From Saccharomycodes ludwigii (lineage: Eukaryota; Ascomycota; Saccharomycetes; Saccharomycodales; Saccharomycodaceae), in contig NC_060200.1 in assembly GCF_020623625.1 (NCBI RefSeq), forward strand, positions 2,748,001 to 2,812,000: 64,000 nt of DNA, in the 5' to 3' direction. The number at the start of each line of letters is the position of its first letter. Positions within the stretch are counted from its first letter, which is position 1. Below the pieces are notes generated by a model that worked only from the letters and a program-made list of their open reading frames with translations, did not search any database and was not told the DNA's origin. This document shows positions 9,839-19,736 of the stretch, one piece after another. The position numbers were made by a program, and so were the translations under genes.

Positions 9839-10963
9839 TTAAAATTTAATTTCTTCTACTTCTAAACCGCATCCATTACATCTTCGTATAACCATAGCTA
9901 GCCCTTCATCATTAACTTTATTTGTTTCTAAAGGTGCACTGAACTCGTGTATATGTTTTTCGCCAAACTTATTTTTTTGTAAAAGAGAAGTATATTCCTG
10001 AGCTCTAATTTTTTTTCTCATTTTCTTTAAATTCAGCTGAAATTTTTTCTCTTTCCTTTCCATTTTATTAACTTCTCTATCCTGCCATTCTTGGTCCAAA
10101 CCTTCCTCCCCACCCCACTTGTTAAAGCTAAACTTTTCCACTTCACACCTTAAAAAAAGTTGCATCCTGGCAAATGTACCACTATGGGGATTGGCTTTTT
10201 CTATTCTATGAAACAAATTCTCATCATTTAGTTCAGGATCTGTTAATAAATAATCTTGTTTACATTCTGTCTTCGTTAACAAAGAGTATTTTTGTGGATG
10301 CTCCAAAACGCATTTTTTGCATATTTTTCTATTAAAGTATTTGAATAGAATTTTATCAAACTCATGATTTTTATGACATTCTTCACATGTAGGTAAATTT
10401 TTCAAATCAATGATTTCACCACCTAGATTCTGAATATTATCGGTATTTTCTACAACAAATGTTTCATCATCATCTTTACCAAATTTCAAACGTGATTTTT
10501 CAGCCTGTTCACGTTTCCAATCGTCAAATGTTTTTTCTTGATTTTCAAGCAAAGAATCCCTCTCTGATAACTGGTCATTATTAATAAATCCACCATAGCT
10601 ATTTTCCATTGTTGAAAAATCATATTCTATAAAGTCTTTTCTTCTAACAGTTGGCCTTATATATTTCAATTCGGCTTTACCAGATGCATCCCGTTTGCTA
10701 AGCTCAGGCACGACGGTGTTATTATCATTTGATGGTATACTTTTATTTAGGGTATCTTTTGTAGTATTATTACTGATGATATCATTATTTGAGCTATTCA
10801 CAACTGTAATTTGTGTTGATAAATTCTTATTATTATTTTGGTTAATCCTTGATTCCAATTTTTTTAATTTTGCTCTTGGTACTAGTCCCCTTTCTTTAAG
10901 CCTTTGTAATGCACGCTGTCTATTGGCTTCAATTTTTGCTTTTTGTTCAGCAGTCAAAACCAT
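9839..10963 (-). CDS. RAD14: Nucleotide excision repair protein Rad14 (XPA)
   Basis: Predicted 374-residue DNA-damage recognition factor, homolog of human XPA, acting with RPA and TFIIH in nucleotide excision repair. The N-terminus is basic and helical (AEQKAKIEANRQRALQRLKE), as in Rad14/XPA. A C4 zinc finger lies at C193-x2-C196-x18-C215-x2-C218. The XPA DNA-binding core follows, with KTECKQDYLLTDPEL. The C-terminus carries CNGCG. Length is close to the S. cerevisiae protein (371). It is convergent with VPS27, the two stops about 50 bp apart around a long A run. In S. cerevisiae it follows ROT1 (YMR201C). Confidence 0.95.
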   Translation of the reverse strand: MVLTAEQKAKIEANRQRALQRLKERGLVPRAKLKKLESRINQNNNKNLSTQITVVNSSNNDIISNNTTKDTLNKSIPSNDNNTVVPELSKRDASGKAELKYIRPTVRRKDFIEYDFSTMENSYGGFINNDQLSERDSLLENQEKTFDDWKREQAEKSRLKFGKDDDETFVVENTDNIQNLGGEIIDLKNLPTCEECHKNHEFDKILFKYFNRKICKKCVLEHPQKYSLLTKTECKQDYLLTDPELNDENLFHRIEKANPHSGTFARMQLFLRCEVEKFSFNKWGGEEGLDQEWQDREVNKMERKEKKFQLNLKKMRKKIRAQEYTSLLQKNKFGEKHIHEFSAPLETNKVNDEGLAMVIRRCNGCGLEVEEIKF

Positions 10964-11137
10964 TTTTATTTTGTTATTTCTAGTAATATATTATATTGGT
11001 CAGACGTATACTACCTAACTAAAAAAAGAAAGGGAAATGAAAAAGCAAAAAAAAAAGCTTATTCCATGCTTTATTACTGCTTTTTTTTTTTTTTTTATAG
11101 CTTTTTTTTTATAGCTTTTTTTTATAACTTTTTTTAT

Positions 11138-11175
<38 letters not shown>

Positions 11176-11329
11176 ACTCTTTTACTTTCCTTTTAATATT
11201 TTACATTACATACAAGAAAAAAAATGTACTATAACTTTCCTACCGTATCAATTTTAAAGACAGAAATAGTTTCAACTAGAAGAACTTTAAAATATCTATT
11301 CCATGTTATATATATATATATGTTGAATT
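10964..11329. other. Intergenic region, RAD14 promoter and ATG3 3' end
   Basis: About 365 bp between two minus-strand genes. It contains a degenerate array of TAGCTTTTTTT/TAACTTTTTTT units (about 11096-11140) running into a T run of about 35 ending at 11174, and a TA run at 11309-11320. No gene was recognised. Confidence 0.65.
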
Positions 11330-12280
11330 TTATAAACCTTCCATGGTATAATCATATTGAATACCTGGTGTGACACTACTTATAAATTTTAAAAAAACTA
11401 TTAAATATTGGTCAACTCTTAAACCGGAGTCTTGTAAAACTTCCCAGTCATCTTCATTTCCTAGATCGTCCATACTACCATCATCTTTAGTTCGATCAGG
11501 GTCGTTATTCCTTAACAATAACCTATTAATTAACATTTTCATTACGTTGGCATGTTTACAAGGATGTATGGATATCGAAATAATATTTTTCTTTGATTTT
11601 TTAAAAACAGGCAATGTCTCAATAGTGGCAGTTTTGGCCCTATAGTCCGGACTTATGTCTTGCAACATTTGATCCGGTGTTAATGGTAGTCCATTGGAAT
11701 CAAACCCAACCAAATACATTTTCGGCACTCGATAAGAAGTGGAATAAGTAATATATAGATCATAATACCTTCTATTTTCATTAACTAATTCATACGGAGT
11801 GACAATATCGTCATCCTCATCCTCATCAAGTATTTCTTGTATTTCATTTTCTGCAACAGTTTTTGCATTGCTATTTTGCTGCGGCTCTCCGGTTTTACTA
11901 GTCAGTGTATTATAATTATATCTTTCATCAACAGTTTCTAGCACCCAACCATCCTTTTCTTCTTCAGTAAAATTGTCGCTACTACATCCAGCATTACTTT
12001 CCGTATTTTCTTCAGATATCCTTTTATCACAGACCACTTTCCTAGTAACCAAAAATTGTTTTTCTAATGGTAAGAAATCCCTGATCTCCAAAACAGATTT
12101 AGGGTTTTCACTACTTTCAATACCAGTGCCGTTCCATTTCCAAGTGGGAAACATATGTTGTAGATAATCGCCACTTGCAACAAATTCTTCAGGGGTGATC
12201 ATACCAGTTTCCCTGAAGGTAGATTTATGAGAAATGGGAGTTAGATATTCTCTCCATGAAGATAGTGTTGATCTGATCAT
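11330..12280 (-). CDS. ATG3: Autophagy E2-like enzyme Atg3
   Basis: Predicted 316-residue E2-like enzyme that transfers Atg8 from Atg7 to phosphatidylethanolamine. The N-terminal amphipathic segment RSTLSSWREYLTPISHKSTF matches the membrane-sensing helix of Atg3. The conserved FVASGDYLQHMFPTWKW follows, then an acidic flexible insert (about 145-165). The catalytic motif SIHPCKHANVM carries the active Cys at position 241. The C-terminus VDQYLIVFLKFISSVTPGIQ and DYTMEG matches the family. Length is essentially that of S. cerevisiae (310). It is divergent from LRO1, as in S. cerevisiae (YNR007C/YNR008W). Confidence 0.97.
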   Translation of the reverse strand: MIRSTLSSWREYLTPISHKSTFRETGMITPEEFVASGDYLQHMFPTWKWNGTGIESSENPKSVLEIRDFLPLEKQFLVTRKVVCDKRISEENTESNAGCSSDNFTEEEKDGWVLETVDERYNYNTLTSKTGEPQQNSNAKTVAENEIQEILDEDEDDDIVTPYELVNENRRYYDLYITYSTSYRVPKMYLVGFDSNGLPLTPDQMLQDISPDYRAKTATIETLPVFKKSKKNIISISIHPCKHANVMKMLINRLLLRNNDPDRTKDDGSMDDLGNEDDWEVLQDSGLRVDQYLIVFLKFISSVTPGIQYDYTMEGL

Positions 12281-12789
12281 TATATAATGGTTTCTTTGAA
12301 TGTATTTTTTCGGTGTTTATTTAGTTGAGGATAATAGTGATAAAATATTTTGTAATTAATGGTATATTAAATTAAAAGATGCTTTTTAAAGGGATGAGAA
12401 AGAGATTATTATGTTTTAATCATTTATTTATCAGTTATATATGTATTTGTATTCCGAACTGTGTGTTTGTAAACATTCGTATAAACAGAGGATAAAAACT
12501 GTCCGTATAATTAATAATTATTGCTGTTATCACTTATTCATATTGACATTCTTTTGCTACTAAAAAGGAAAAAAATATTTTTTTTTTTTTCTCTTATTTT
12601 TCCGTTAAAATAAAACTTATCCGATCTATCCTTTTATTTATTTTTATTTTTATTTTTATTTTTATTTTTATTTTTATTTTTTTTTTCTTCTTCATTTCTT
12701 TTCTTTTCTTAGATACAAAACTTTATTCAATTATTTGTAAACATAAATAGGCTAGAAGGATAGCCATAACCACACACACAACCCACACA
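12281..12789. promoter_or_regulatory. Divergent ATG3/LRO1 promoter region
   Basis: About 510 bp between divergent genes. It holds an ATTTTT hexamer array at about 12638-12680 and T runs near 12577-12590. A motif TGTATTTGTATTCCGAAC near 12440-12457 resembles a CDEIII centromere core, but no matching CDEI is found. No specific regulator site is claimed. Confidence 0.5.
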
Positions 12790-14892
12790 ATGGCTAAAAA
12801 GAAATCAGCTCCAGGTTCTATTAGAAAAAAAACTCACAAAAAAAATTCCAATGACTCTTTATTAAATAGTACAAAAAATAATGTAAATCAATCAGATTTA
12901 AGAAATAGACAAAATGGTTCATCGGCTAGTAGCAACACTGTCACCACCACCACTAAAATCTCCTCATATGATGATGATACCATAACTCAATCCAAAAATT
13001 CAATTGAAAAAGAACATAAAAAAATTGAGAACAAATCCTATTCTCAGAGAGCTGGAAAAAAATTGAAAGATCGGAGAAGAGTATTTTTCATGTTTGGTAC
13101 TTTACTAGGAATTATAGTTGCATTTTATTTTGGCCAAAAGTCAAGCTATTTATCAGATAGCACAATGAGTCAATCTTTTGATAATTTAGTTAATTTTGAA
13201 AATTTCCAAGTAGCCTTAGATGATTGGAAAGAAGCATTGCCTAATGGACTAGTCAATATGTTTGGAGATTTCCAAACATATCTTACAGGGTTTGATTTTT
13301 CAAAAATATATCCAAATAACAAAAACGATTTAACAGAAAACTTTGCAGTGGGAAAACAACTAAGAAAAGAATTGAATTTAACCGATAAACATCCGGTGGT
13401 TATGGTTCCTGGTGTAATTACAACGGGGTTAGAAAGTTGGGGGTTATATGGGGACGCAGAATGCAGCAGTGAACAGCATTTCCGGAAAAGATTATGGGGA
13501 TCGTTTTATATGTTAAAAACTATGGTTTTAGATAAAGTTTGTTGGTTAAAACATATTAAGCTAGATCCCATTACTGGGTTGGATCCGCCCAATTTTAAAT
13601 TAAGGGCAGCGCAAGGCTTTGAAGCAACAGATTTTTTTGTAGCTGGGTATTGGATTTGGAATAAAATTTTGCAAAATTTGGGCGCTATTGGGTATGACCC
13701 CAACAAGATGGTGACTGCAGCATATGATTGGAGACTAGCTTATTTAGATTTAGAGAAAAGGGATAAATACTTTAGTAAATTAAAAGAACAAATTGAAGTT
13801 TCATACGAACTGACCGGTGAGAAAAGTGTCATATTTGGTCACTCAATGGGTGCACAGGTTGTATTTTATTTTTTAAAATGGGTTGAAGCAGAAGGTGAAC
13901 ATTATGGTAATGGTGGTTCTGACTGGTGTAATAAGTATATTGATACTGTTGTTGATATTGCAGGCTCCACTTTGGGTGCACCCAAATCTGTTCCGGCGCT
14001 AATTAGCGGCGAAATGAAGGATACAGTCCAGTTGAATGCTGTAGCAGTTTATGGTTTGGAGAAATTTTTCAGTAGAAGAGAAAGACTAGACATGTTGCGA
14101 ACTTTTGGTGGTATACCATCGATGCTACCCAAAGGCGGGAACATGTTATGGGGGGATATACATTTTTCCAAAGAAGACGAATTACATAATAATACAGATA
14201 CTTTTGGGAATTTTATTAGGTTTGTTGAAAACAAAGCGTTAGTGAAGAATAATAGTAACTTTCATTCATCTGTAATGAAGCACAATTTTACGATGGAAGA
14301 TGCTCTCAATTATATAATAGAAAATAGTCCGTCATGGCTACATAATCGTATTGATGATCAATATTCATACGGGTTTGCTAAAACAGAAAAAGAGTTGCAA
14401 GAAAATGTTAAGCATCATTCTCATTGGAGCAATCCGTTGGAAGTTCCATTACCCAACGCACCAGATATGAAAATTGTTTGTTTATACGGCGTGGGTAATC
14501 CAACAGAACGTGCATATGTCTACACCAATGAAGATTATAACACAACTGGCATGAATATTACCATTGCGTATGATCAAGAACAATCGGTGTTTTTCACTGA
14601 TGGCGATGGTACAATTCCTCTATTATCTCATAGCATGTGCCATAAATGGAAGCAAGGGAAATCAGCATACAATCCCGGCGGGTTAAAAGTTAAAGTTGTT
14701 GAATTAAAACATGAACCTAACAGATTTGATATTAGAGGTGGAGCAAAAAGTGCTGAACATGTTGACATATTGGGCAGTGCTGAGTTAAATGATTATTTGT
14801 TAAAAATCGCATCTGGTCATAATGAAATGATTGAGGAAAGGGTTATTACTAATATAAGCAGATGGGTTGATGAGCTCAACTTTCCACTATAA
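12790..14892 (+). CDS. LRO1: Phospholipid:diacylglycerol acyltransferase Lro1
   Basis: Predicted 700-residue ER enzyme that makes triacylglycerol by moving an acyl group from a phospholipid to diacylglycerol; homolog of LCAT. A Lys-rich, Ser/Asn-rich cytosolic tail (1-95) precedes one membrane helix at about 98-115, then a lumenal alpha/beta hydrolase domain. The nucleophile elbow GHSMG has Ser352. The Asp is in TDGDGTIP (about 604-606) and the His in AEHVDILG (H657). The lid region and HPVVMVPGVITTGLESW are typical of the family. It is slightly longer than the S. cerevisiae protein (661), within the N-terminal tail. Confidence 0.97.
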   Translation: MAKKKSAPGSIRKKTHKKNSNDSLLNSTKNNVNQSDLRNRQNGSSASSNTVTTTTKISSYDDDTITQSKNSIEKEHKKIENKSYSQRAGKKLKDRRRVFFMFGTLLGIIVAFYFGQKSSYLSDSTMSQSFDNLVNFENFQVALDDWKEALPNGLVNMFGDFQTYLTGFDFSKIYPNNKNDLTENFAVGKQLRKELNLTDKHPVVMVPGVITTGLESWGLYGDAECSSEQHFRKRLWGSFYMLKTMVLDKVCWLKHIKLDPITGLDPPNFKLRAAQGFEATDFFVAGYWIWNKILQNLGAIGYDPNKMVTAAYDWRLAYLDLEKRDKYFSKLKEQIEVSYELTGEKSVIFGHSMGAQVVFYFLKWVEAEGEHYGNGGSDWCNKYIDTVVDIAGSTLGAPKSVPALISGEMKDTVQLNAVAVYGLEKFFSRRERLDMLRTFGGIPSMLPKGGNMLWGDIHFSKEDELHNNTDTFGNFIRFVENKALVKNNSNFHSSVMKHNFTMEDALNYIIENSPSWLHNRIDDQYSYGFAKTEKELQENVKHHSHWSNPLEVPLPNAPDMKIVCLYGVGNPTERAYVYTNEDYNTTGMNITIAYDQEQSVFFTDGDGTIPLLSHSMCHKWKQGKSAYNPGGLKVKVVELKHEPNRFDIRGGAKSAEHVDILGSAELNDYLLKIASGHNEMIEERVITNISRWVDELNFPL

Positions 14893-14964
14893 ATTTTTTT
14901 TTTTTTTTTTGTAATTCTTTTTATTTTTGTAATTTTTTTTATTTTATGTTTTTAATTTTTATTG

Positions 14965-14970
14965 ACGCGT
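14965..14970. promoter_or_regulatory. MCB site ACGCGT (MBF)
   Basis: An exact ACGCGT, in the context GACGCGTTTT, about 380 bp upstream of NRM1. MBF binds this core, and S. cerevisiae NRM1 is both an MBF target and an MBF corepressor. The site therefore supports the gene call and suggests a conserved negative feedback loop. Confidence 0.6.
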
Positions 14971-15020
14971 TTTTTTTTACAACCGAAATTGGCGTATGTG
15001 AATGTAATATTTTAGTTTCT

Positions 15021-15027
15021 TTTCGTG
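15021..15027 (-). promoter_or_regulatory. SCB site CACGAAA (SBF)
   Basis: CACGAAA is read on the minus strand (TTTCGTG on plus), about 55 bp from the MCB core. This heptamer can occur by chance, but pairing with an MCB upstream of a G1/S regulator makes it plausible. Confidence 0.4.
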
Positions 15028-15347
15028 ATAAATGACATCAGAATATTATAATGGGGTTTCTTAGAAACACTTGCACTGCATTGACTATTACTACTATGAT
15101 TTTTTTTATTTTTTATTTTATTTTTTTTTTTTTTTTTTTTTGGTGTTTTACAAAACAATTTTTTTTTTTTTTTTTTTTTGTTTTGTTTTGTTTTTTGTTT
15201 TGTTTTGGCGTAGTTACCAATTATAATTTGCTAGCACTAACAATGATAAAATATTATCGTGTGTTCAAACTTATTTTTCTATTGCAAAACACTAATAAGA
15301 ACAACCTCATTTTAAAATTAGAAAAAGAGACAATCATCAGCACGAAA

Positions 15348-16229
15348 ATGTCTAATCGTTTGCCATTAACCACATTATCAAAATCCCAAATTAACTCTAT
15401 TATTCATTCACCATCAAAATGCAACAATAATAGTAATAATACCACCAATATATCCCCTACTAATAATCCTATTACTACTAGCCGTAGTATTTGCAGTAGT
15501 ACAAACACAGCTATCACAGCTAGTGTTACGTCCACTGTTATTGATAATGATAATGCTGAAAGGACGAGCAGTACAAAAAGAAACCAATTTTCAGGACTGG
15601 ATACATCTCCTTCAAAATCTGTTCTTCATAAGGGTAATGCCAAGAAAAAACTGTCATTAAATTCAACAACAAACATTCATAAAAATAGTATTAATTCAAC
15701 CGCATCTGATTCTCCTTATAGCAATTCATATCATCGTACCACTGGCAATACAATTATCTTACCTGCTTTAAAAAAAAGACTTTTAAGAACAGAATTAGAT
15801 AAATCCAACAATGTACTAGATAGTTTCACGGGAACCAAGCCTGCTTCTAGATCTAATAAAAATACTATATACAAAAAATTAGGACAAAAGAATACTACCT
15901 CTACCTTTCGTGCGAAATTGATTTGTGAAAAATTAAAAGTTAGATTAAAAATTGCATTGTTTAAACACCAGAACAACATTAAATCTATCAAACCTTTACT
16001 GCTAGAAAATGACTTGTATAAAAATAGCAAGAGAAATCCAAATAATATTACCCCACAAAAGAAATTAATAGGTAACACAGAAAAGAGCGATAATAGTTCA
16101 ATAGTTCTCATTCCAAGCACTTCTGCTCATACAACCACTACTACAAATAATAACAACAATAAAGCTACTCCTGTCAGTGTCAAGGCAGCCAAATCGTTGT
16201 TGAGTTTGTATGAATCAGCATATCATTGA
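15348..16229 (+). CDS. NRM1: Whi5/Nrm1-family G1/S transcriptional corepressor
   Basis: Predicted 293-residue protein from the ATG at 15348. The only recognisable domain is the GTB motif of Whi5/Nrm1 proteins at about 190-215 (LICEKLKVRLKIALFKHQNN), which binds MBF or SBF to repress G1/S genes. The N-terminus NRLPLTTLS contains an RxxL box that could serve APC/C-dependent turnover. The rest is disordered, rich in Ser, Asn and Thr, with SP/TP sites. Position between LRO1 and ERG2/CSE2 matches YNR009W (NRM1) rather than WHI5 (YOR083W). The longer frame from 15051 is rejected because its extra 99 residues are mostly poly-Phe from T runs. Confidence 0.8.
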   Translation: MSNRLPLTTLSKSQINSIIHSPSKCNNNSNNTTNISPTNNPITTSRSICSSTNTAITASVTSTVIDNDNAERTSSTKRNQFSGLDTSPSKSVLHKGNAKKKLSLNSTTNIHKNSINSTASDSPYSNSYHRTTGNTIILPALKKRLLRTELDKSNNVLDSFTGTKPASRSNKNTIYKKLGQKNTTSTFRAKLICEKLKVRLKIALFKHQNNIKSIKPLLLENDLYKNSKRNPNNITPQKKLIGNTEKSDNSSIVLIPSTSAHTTTTTNNNNNKATPVSVKAAKSLLSLYESAYH

Positions 16230-16353
16230 TTAGATATACGAATTCCGACACTTTTCATTAAAGATCTGTGTGTATCTATGGACGTACATAATTCTATGTT
16301 ACATTTGTATATTATAAATTACTTTCTATGTCGTTTAAAAGGGCAAAAAATCT

Positions 16354-16385
<32 letters not shown>

Positions 16386-16667
16386 CGCTTATTTTTTTTT
16401 TCGCCGTTTAGGAAATAAAATGTTTTTATTAGTATATTATATATATTATATATATATATATAGATAATTTTTTTTTTTTTTTTTTTTTTTTTTTTGATTT
16501 TTGAGCACATAATTACAGATTTTCGATTGTCCGTTCATTTTTTTATTTTTTTTTTTACATCTACAGAAGTGATTTATTAAAACAAAATGAATTTTTGAAA
16601 AAAAAAAAAACTCATATCAACGATTATCGAATCATCCTTTACTCCTCTTTCCTTTTATAGAGTATTC
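16230..16667. other. Intergenic region, NRM1 to ERG2
   Basis: About 440 bp with T runs of about 25 (16361-16385 and 16470-16495) and a TA-rich stretch between them (16434-16462). I see no gene or RNA. Confidence 0.65.
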
Positions 16668-17330
16668 ATGAATTTGTTAAGACTTTTTTTCTGGTTATCA
16701 TTAATTTTTATTGGTGCAAACAAGTTATTTTATACTTGGCTTCCTACCAATTACATATTTGACCCTAAAACTTTAAATCAAATCTGTAATTCGGTTATTG
16801 AAAACCACAATGAAACGACCAATCCCGAAGCTCTATTGAACGACGTTCGTGATAGATTGGTTGAACATTATGGCGAACAATATATCAATAAATTTGTTAA
16901 AGAAGAATGGTTTTTTAATAATGCTGGTGGTGCAATGGGTCAAATGATTATTTTGCATGCTTCAATTAGTGAATATTTGATTTTCTTTGGCACCAGTGTT
17001 GGTACTGAAGGTCATACTGGTGTTCATTTCGCCGATGATTATTTTACAATCTTGGCAGGTGAACAAACTGCTACGTTACCTTATGAGTTGACAAAGGAAG
17101 TTTATAAACCTGGGATGACTCATCACTTACATAAGGGTTATTCCAAACAATATAGTATGCCTAGTGGATCATTTGCTTTGGAATTAGCTCAAGGCTGGAT
17201 TCCAGCTATGTTGCCTTTTGGGTTTTTAGATACCTTTAGCAGTACGCTGGATTTCCATAACTTATACAGAACAGTTTATTTAACTGCCAGAGATATGGCT
17301 AAGAATTTGATTATAAATAGAAAGTTTTAG
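16668..17330 (+). CDS. ERG2: C-8 sterol isomerase Erg2
   Basis: Predicted 220-residue ER enzyme that moves the sterol B-ring double bond (fecosterol to episterol) in ergosterol synthesis; related to the sigma-1 receptor. An N-terminal membrane segment (about 3-20) is followed by conserved blocks: [67 protein letters not shown] and [21 protein letters not shown]. Length equals the S. cerevisiae enzyme (222). In S. cerevisiae ERG2 (YMR202W) follows RAD14 (YMR201C) and precedes TOM40; here NRM1 and CSE2 from the sister block are interleaved. Confidence 0.97.
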   Translation: MNLLRLFFWLSLIFIGANKLFYTWLPTNYIFDPKTLNQICNSVIENHNETTNPEALLNDVRDRLVEHYGEQYINKFVKEEWFFNNAGGAMGQMIILHASISEYLIFFGTSVGTEGHTGVHFADDYFTILAGEQTATLPYELTKEVYKPGMTHHLHKGYSKQYSMPSGSFALELAQGWIPAMLPFGFLDTFSSTLDFHNLYRTVYLTARDMAKNLIINRKF

Positions 17331-17510
17331 TTTAGTGTAAAGGATTCTTTTTTATCTATTTAATTTTTATACGATATATAAATGATATTGTTGTATAATT
17401 GAATTTATTTTTTATTTTTTTTTTTTTTTTTTTTGAAGGCTGGTACTTTTTGAAATTATTATACGGTGGGTGTATTCCGAATGTCACTCGGATATATCAA
17501 TAATTTATGA

Positions 17511-17544
<34 letters not shown>

Positions 17545-17561
17545 TTAAGTTTCTTTTATAA

Positions 17562-18041
17562 ATGTTACACCTTCACAACAAAAATAATAAACTCATAGAA
17601 AACTATAACATACTAAAAACAATGGCTACTACAGATGTTAACCAGAAATATGAACATGAAGGACTAGAATATATTAATAATCAAATAAATAGTGAAAATA
17701 TGGAATTAATACCCCAACTATACCAATCATTATTTACTTTAATAAATAAAACAAGTGGTACCGATACCACCGGTAATGCAAACACAAATTTTAATATAGA
17801 AACTGCAAATATAAGACACAAATTAAAATTAGTCAAGAGTTATATACTTTCAGAATATAATGCTCGAAAGACTACAGATAACAATCAAGACCCAAAACAA
17901 GTTAATTTTGTAGAGCTTTTATCCAAAAGTGTTGAAGAATGGGAGGTGGAATGTGACAACAAAATCAAAGAATTGAATAATAAAAAACATATAATTTCTC
18001 TTTTACAAAATAAAATTACAAATAATAAATATACTGATTGA
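17562..18041 (+). CDS. CSE2: Mediator middle-module subunit Cse2/Med9
   Basis: Predicted 159 residues from the first ATG, or 139 from the in-frame ATG at 17622, which I slightly favour because it has a better context (ACAATGGCT). Med9 sits in the Mediator middle module that bridges activators and RNA polymerase II. The segment LIPQLYQSLFTLIN and the block IRHKLKLVKSYILSE, then LLSKSVEEWE and a terminal helix, match S. cerevisiae Cse2 (IPHIFYSLHQIR, IRHRLKLCKSLISE, LLSKSPSEWQ). The place next to ERG2 and TOM40 fits interleaving with YNR010W. Identity is fairly sure; the start is not. Confidence 0.88.
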   Translation: MLHLHNKNNKLIENYNILKTMATTDVNQKYEHEGLEYINNQINSENMELIPQLYQSLFTLINKTSGTDTTGNANTNFNIETANIRHKLKLVKSYILSEYNARKTTDNNQDPKQVNFVELLSKSVEEWEVECDNKIKELNNKKHIISLLQNKITNNKYTD

Positions 18042-18536
18042 ATTCTATGATTCATCATTAACATTCCACACTATCGTGCTATCCATACGCCTTTCGGACT
18101 ATAAATACCGAACAAGGAAAAAAAAAAAAAAAAAAAAAAAGGAGTGCGGTATCTTCGTATAAAGTGATATACATAACAATATATAAAATAATATTTTTTT
18201 TTTTTTTTTTTTTTTTTAAGGTATTTCGTACTAAATTATATTTCATAGAACTCTTTGTAGATATTTGTTAAAAGGTAAAAATAAAAAAAAAAAAAAAAAA
18301 AAAAAAAAGAAAAAATTACATGAAAAAAATGAAAACAACAAAAAATTTTTTTTCTTTTTCATTTTTCATTTTTTTTCATTTTTAAATGTGGTAAATTGCT
18401 AATAGTTCAACCTTTTATTATTACTGTTACTATTGTCACTATTACTATTATTCTTATCGGTATTGATCTGCTTGTATTATTGTATATCTAAAAAAAAAAA
18501 AATAAGCACACAAACAGAAGAAAAATTAAAAGAATA
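18042..18536. other. Intergenic region, CSE2 to TOM40
   Basis: About 495 bp with A runs (about 18118-18140 and 18284-18308), a T run near 18194-18217, and a possible AT hairpin around 18318-18375 (GAAAAATGAAAA against TTTTTCATTTTTCAT). It is not assigned a function. Confidence 0.6.
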
Positions 18537-19736
18537 ATGTCTGCTCCAGCTAACCAATTACCTGTTGGTGATTTTTCACAATTAACAACTCCTTTGCCAG
18601 CTAGTCTGTCTCCAATTACTAATAATTCTCCTTCTGAGTCCAGCTCCTCTTCCAAATTTTTAAGTACTAACCCAGTTTTCACTTATTTAAATGGCGTTTA
18701 TAACAATATTCATAATCACAGAAGGTCTCTTTCCTTAGTTAATCCAGGTACTATTGAAAATTTAAATAAGGAAGTTTCCAAAGATGTTTTTGTCAGCCAA
18801 TATTTTTTCACTGGTTTAAGAGCTGATTTAAATAAAATCTTCAATATAAACCCAGCTTTTCAAACTTCTCATACTTTTTCTATTGGTTCTCAATCTTTGC
18901 CAAGTTATGCATTTAGTGCTATGCTTGTCAATGACAAGTTGTTTGCTCAGGGTAATGTTGACAATGAATTTGGTCTTAGTGGTAGAGTCAATTATGGTTG
19001 GGATAAATCTAATATCTCCAAGTTAACTTTACAAATTGCTGCTAGTCAACCAACTATGTTACAATTGGAACATGATTACCAAGGCTCTGATTTCTCTTTG
19101 AACTTTAAAGCTTTGAATCCAGACTTGTTACAAGGTAACAAATTCACCGGTGTTGCTGTCGGATCTATTTTACAAAGTATTACTTCTAATTTGGCTGTTG
19201 GCCTGGAAACTATTTATTCTCGTTCTCAGGCAACCATGCCAGCTGATTCTGCCATCTCATATTTTGGTCGTTATGTTTCCACCAAGAAAGATTGGATTGT
19301 TTCTGGTCAAGTTCAGGCTAGTGGTAATGTAATCGGTTCTTTCTGGCGTAAAGTCACACCAAACGTTGAAGCTGGTTTGGAAACTCAGTTGCAAGCTAGT
19401 TTACTCCCAATCAACGATCCTGTCATTGGTGCTCCAATCGGTTTCCAACCAACCATTGAAGGTGTCACCACTCTTGCTTGCAAATATGAATACAGATCAT
19501 CATCTTTCCGTGGTGGTATTGATTCCAAGGGCAAAGTTTCTTGTTTTGTAGAAAAAAAGATTTTGCCAACTTTGGGTGTTTTGTTTTGTGGAGAAATAGA
19601 TCATGCTACAAAGGATTGTAAAGTTGGTTGTGGTTTACAATTTGAAACTGCAGGTACTCATGAAATATTTATGATGCAACAAGGTTTGGATGTTAATGGT
19701 AATCCATTGCAAATGCCAGCTCAACCAACTGCTTAA
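18537..19736 (+). CDS. TOM40: Mitochondrial outer membrane import channel Tom40
   Basis: Predicted 399-residue beta-barrel that forms the protein-conducting pore of the TOM complex. The N-terminal 50 residues are Ser/Pro-rich. The barrel begins near residue 75 (NPGTIENLNKEVSKDVFVSQYFFTGLRADL) and continues to a C-terminal strand region (GCGLQFETAG). Length is close to S. cerevisiae (387). Codon use is among the most regular in the window, as expected for a well-expressed gene. It precedes INP1 and PFK2 as in the YMR203-205 series. Confidence 0.97.
   Translation: MSAPANQLPVGDFSQLTTPLPASLSPITNNSPSESSSSSKFLSTNPVFTYLNGVYNNIHNHRRSLSLVNPGTIENLNKEVSKDVFVSQYFFTGLRADLNKIFNINPAFQTSHTFSIGSQSLPSYAFSAMLVNDKLFAQGNVDNEFGLSGRVNYGWDKSNISKLTLQIAASQPTMLQLEHDYQGSDFSLNFKALNPDLLQGNKFTGVAVGSILQSITSNLAVGLETIYSRSQATMPADSAISYFGRYVSTKKDWIVSGQVQASGNVIGSFWRKVTPNVEAGLETQLQASLLPINDPVIGAPIGFQPTIEGVTTLACKYEYRSSSFRGGIDSKGKVSCFVEKKILPTLGVLFCGEIDHATKDCKVGCGLQFETAGTHEIFMMQQGLDVNGNPLQMPAQPTA

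Larger units (their letters stand above)
14893..15347. promoter_or_regulatory. LRO1-NRM1 intergenic with G1/S elements
   Basis: About 455 bp. An MCB core and an SCB core lie 320-385 bp upstream of the NRM1 start. It also has T runs and a TTTTG repeat at 15179-15206. An ATG at 15051 is in frame with NRM1, but the intervening 99 codons read mostly poly-Phe from T runs, so I treat this as leader, not protein. Confidence 0.6.

Noticed and set aside
12440-12457. TGTATTTGTATTCCGAAC resembling a CDEIII centromere element
   Set aside because: No CDEI (RTCACRTG) lies at a suitable distance on the same strand, and the S. cerevisiae centromere is several genes away from ATG3/LRO1.
14942-14952. TTTTATGTTTT, an exact match to the replication origin ACS core
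   Set aside because: Such 11-mers are expected often by chance in this AT-rich DNA, and origin motifs vary among yeasts; no B-element or flanking evidence was seen.
15051-15347. In-frame N-terminal extension of NRM1 from the ATG at 15051
   Set aside because: The extra 99 residues are mostly Phe from T runs, and the region contains the MCB and SCB sites just upstream; the start at 15348 gives the family-like N-terminus.
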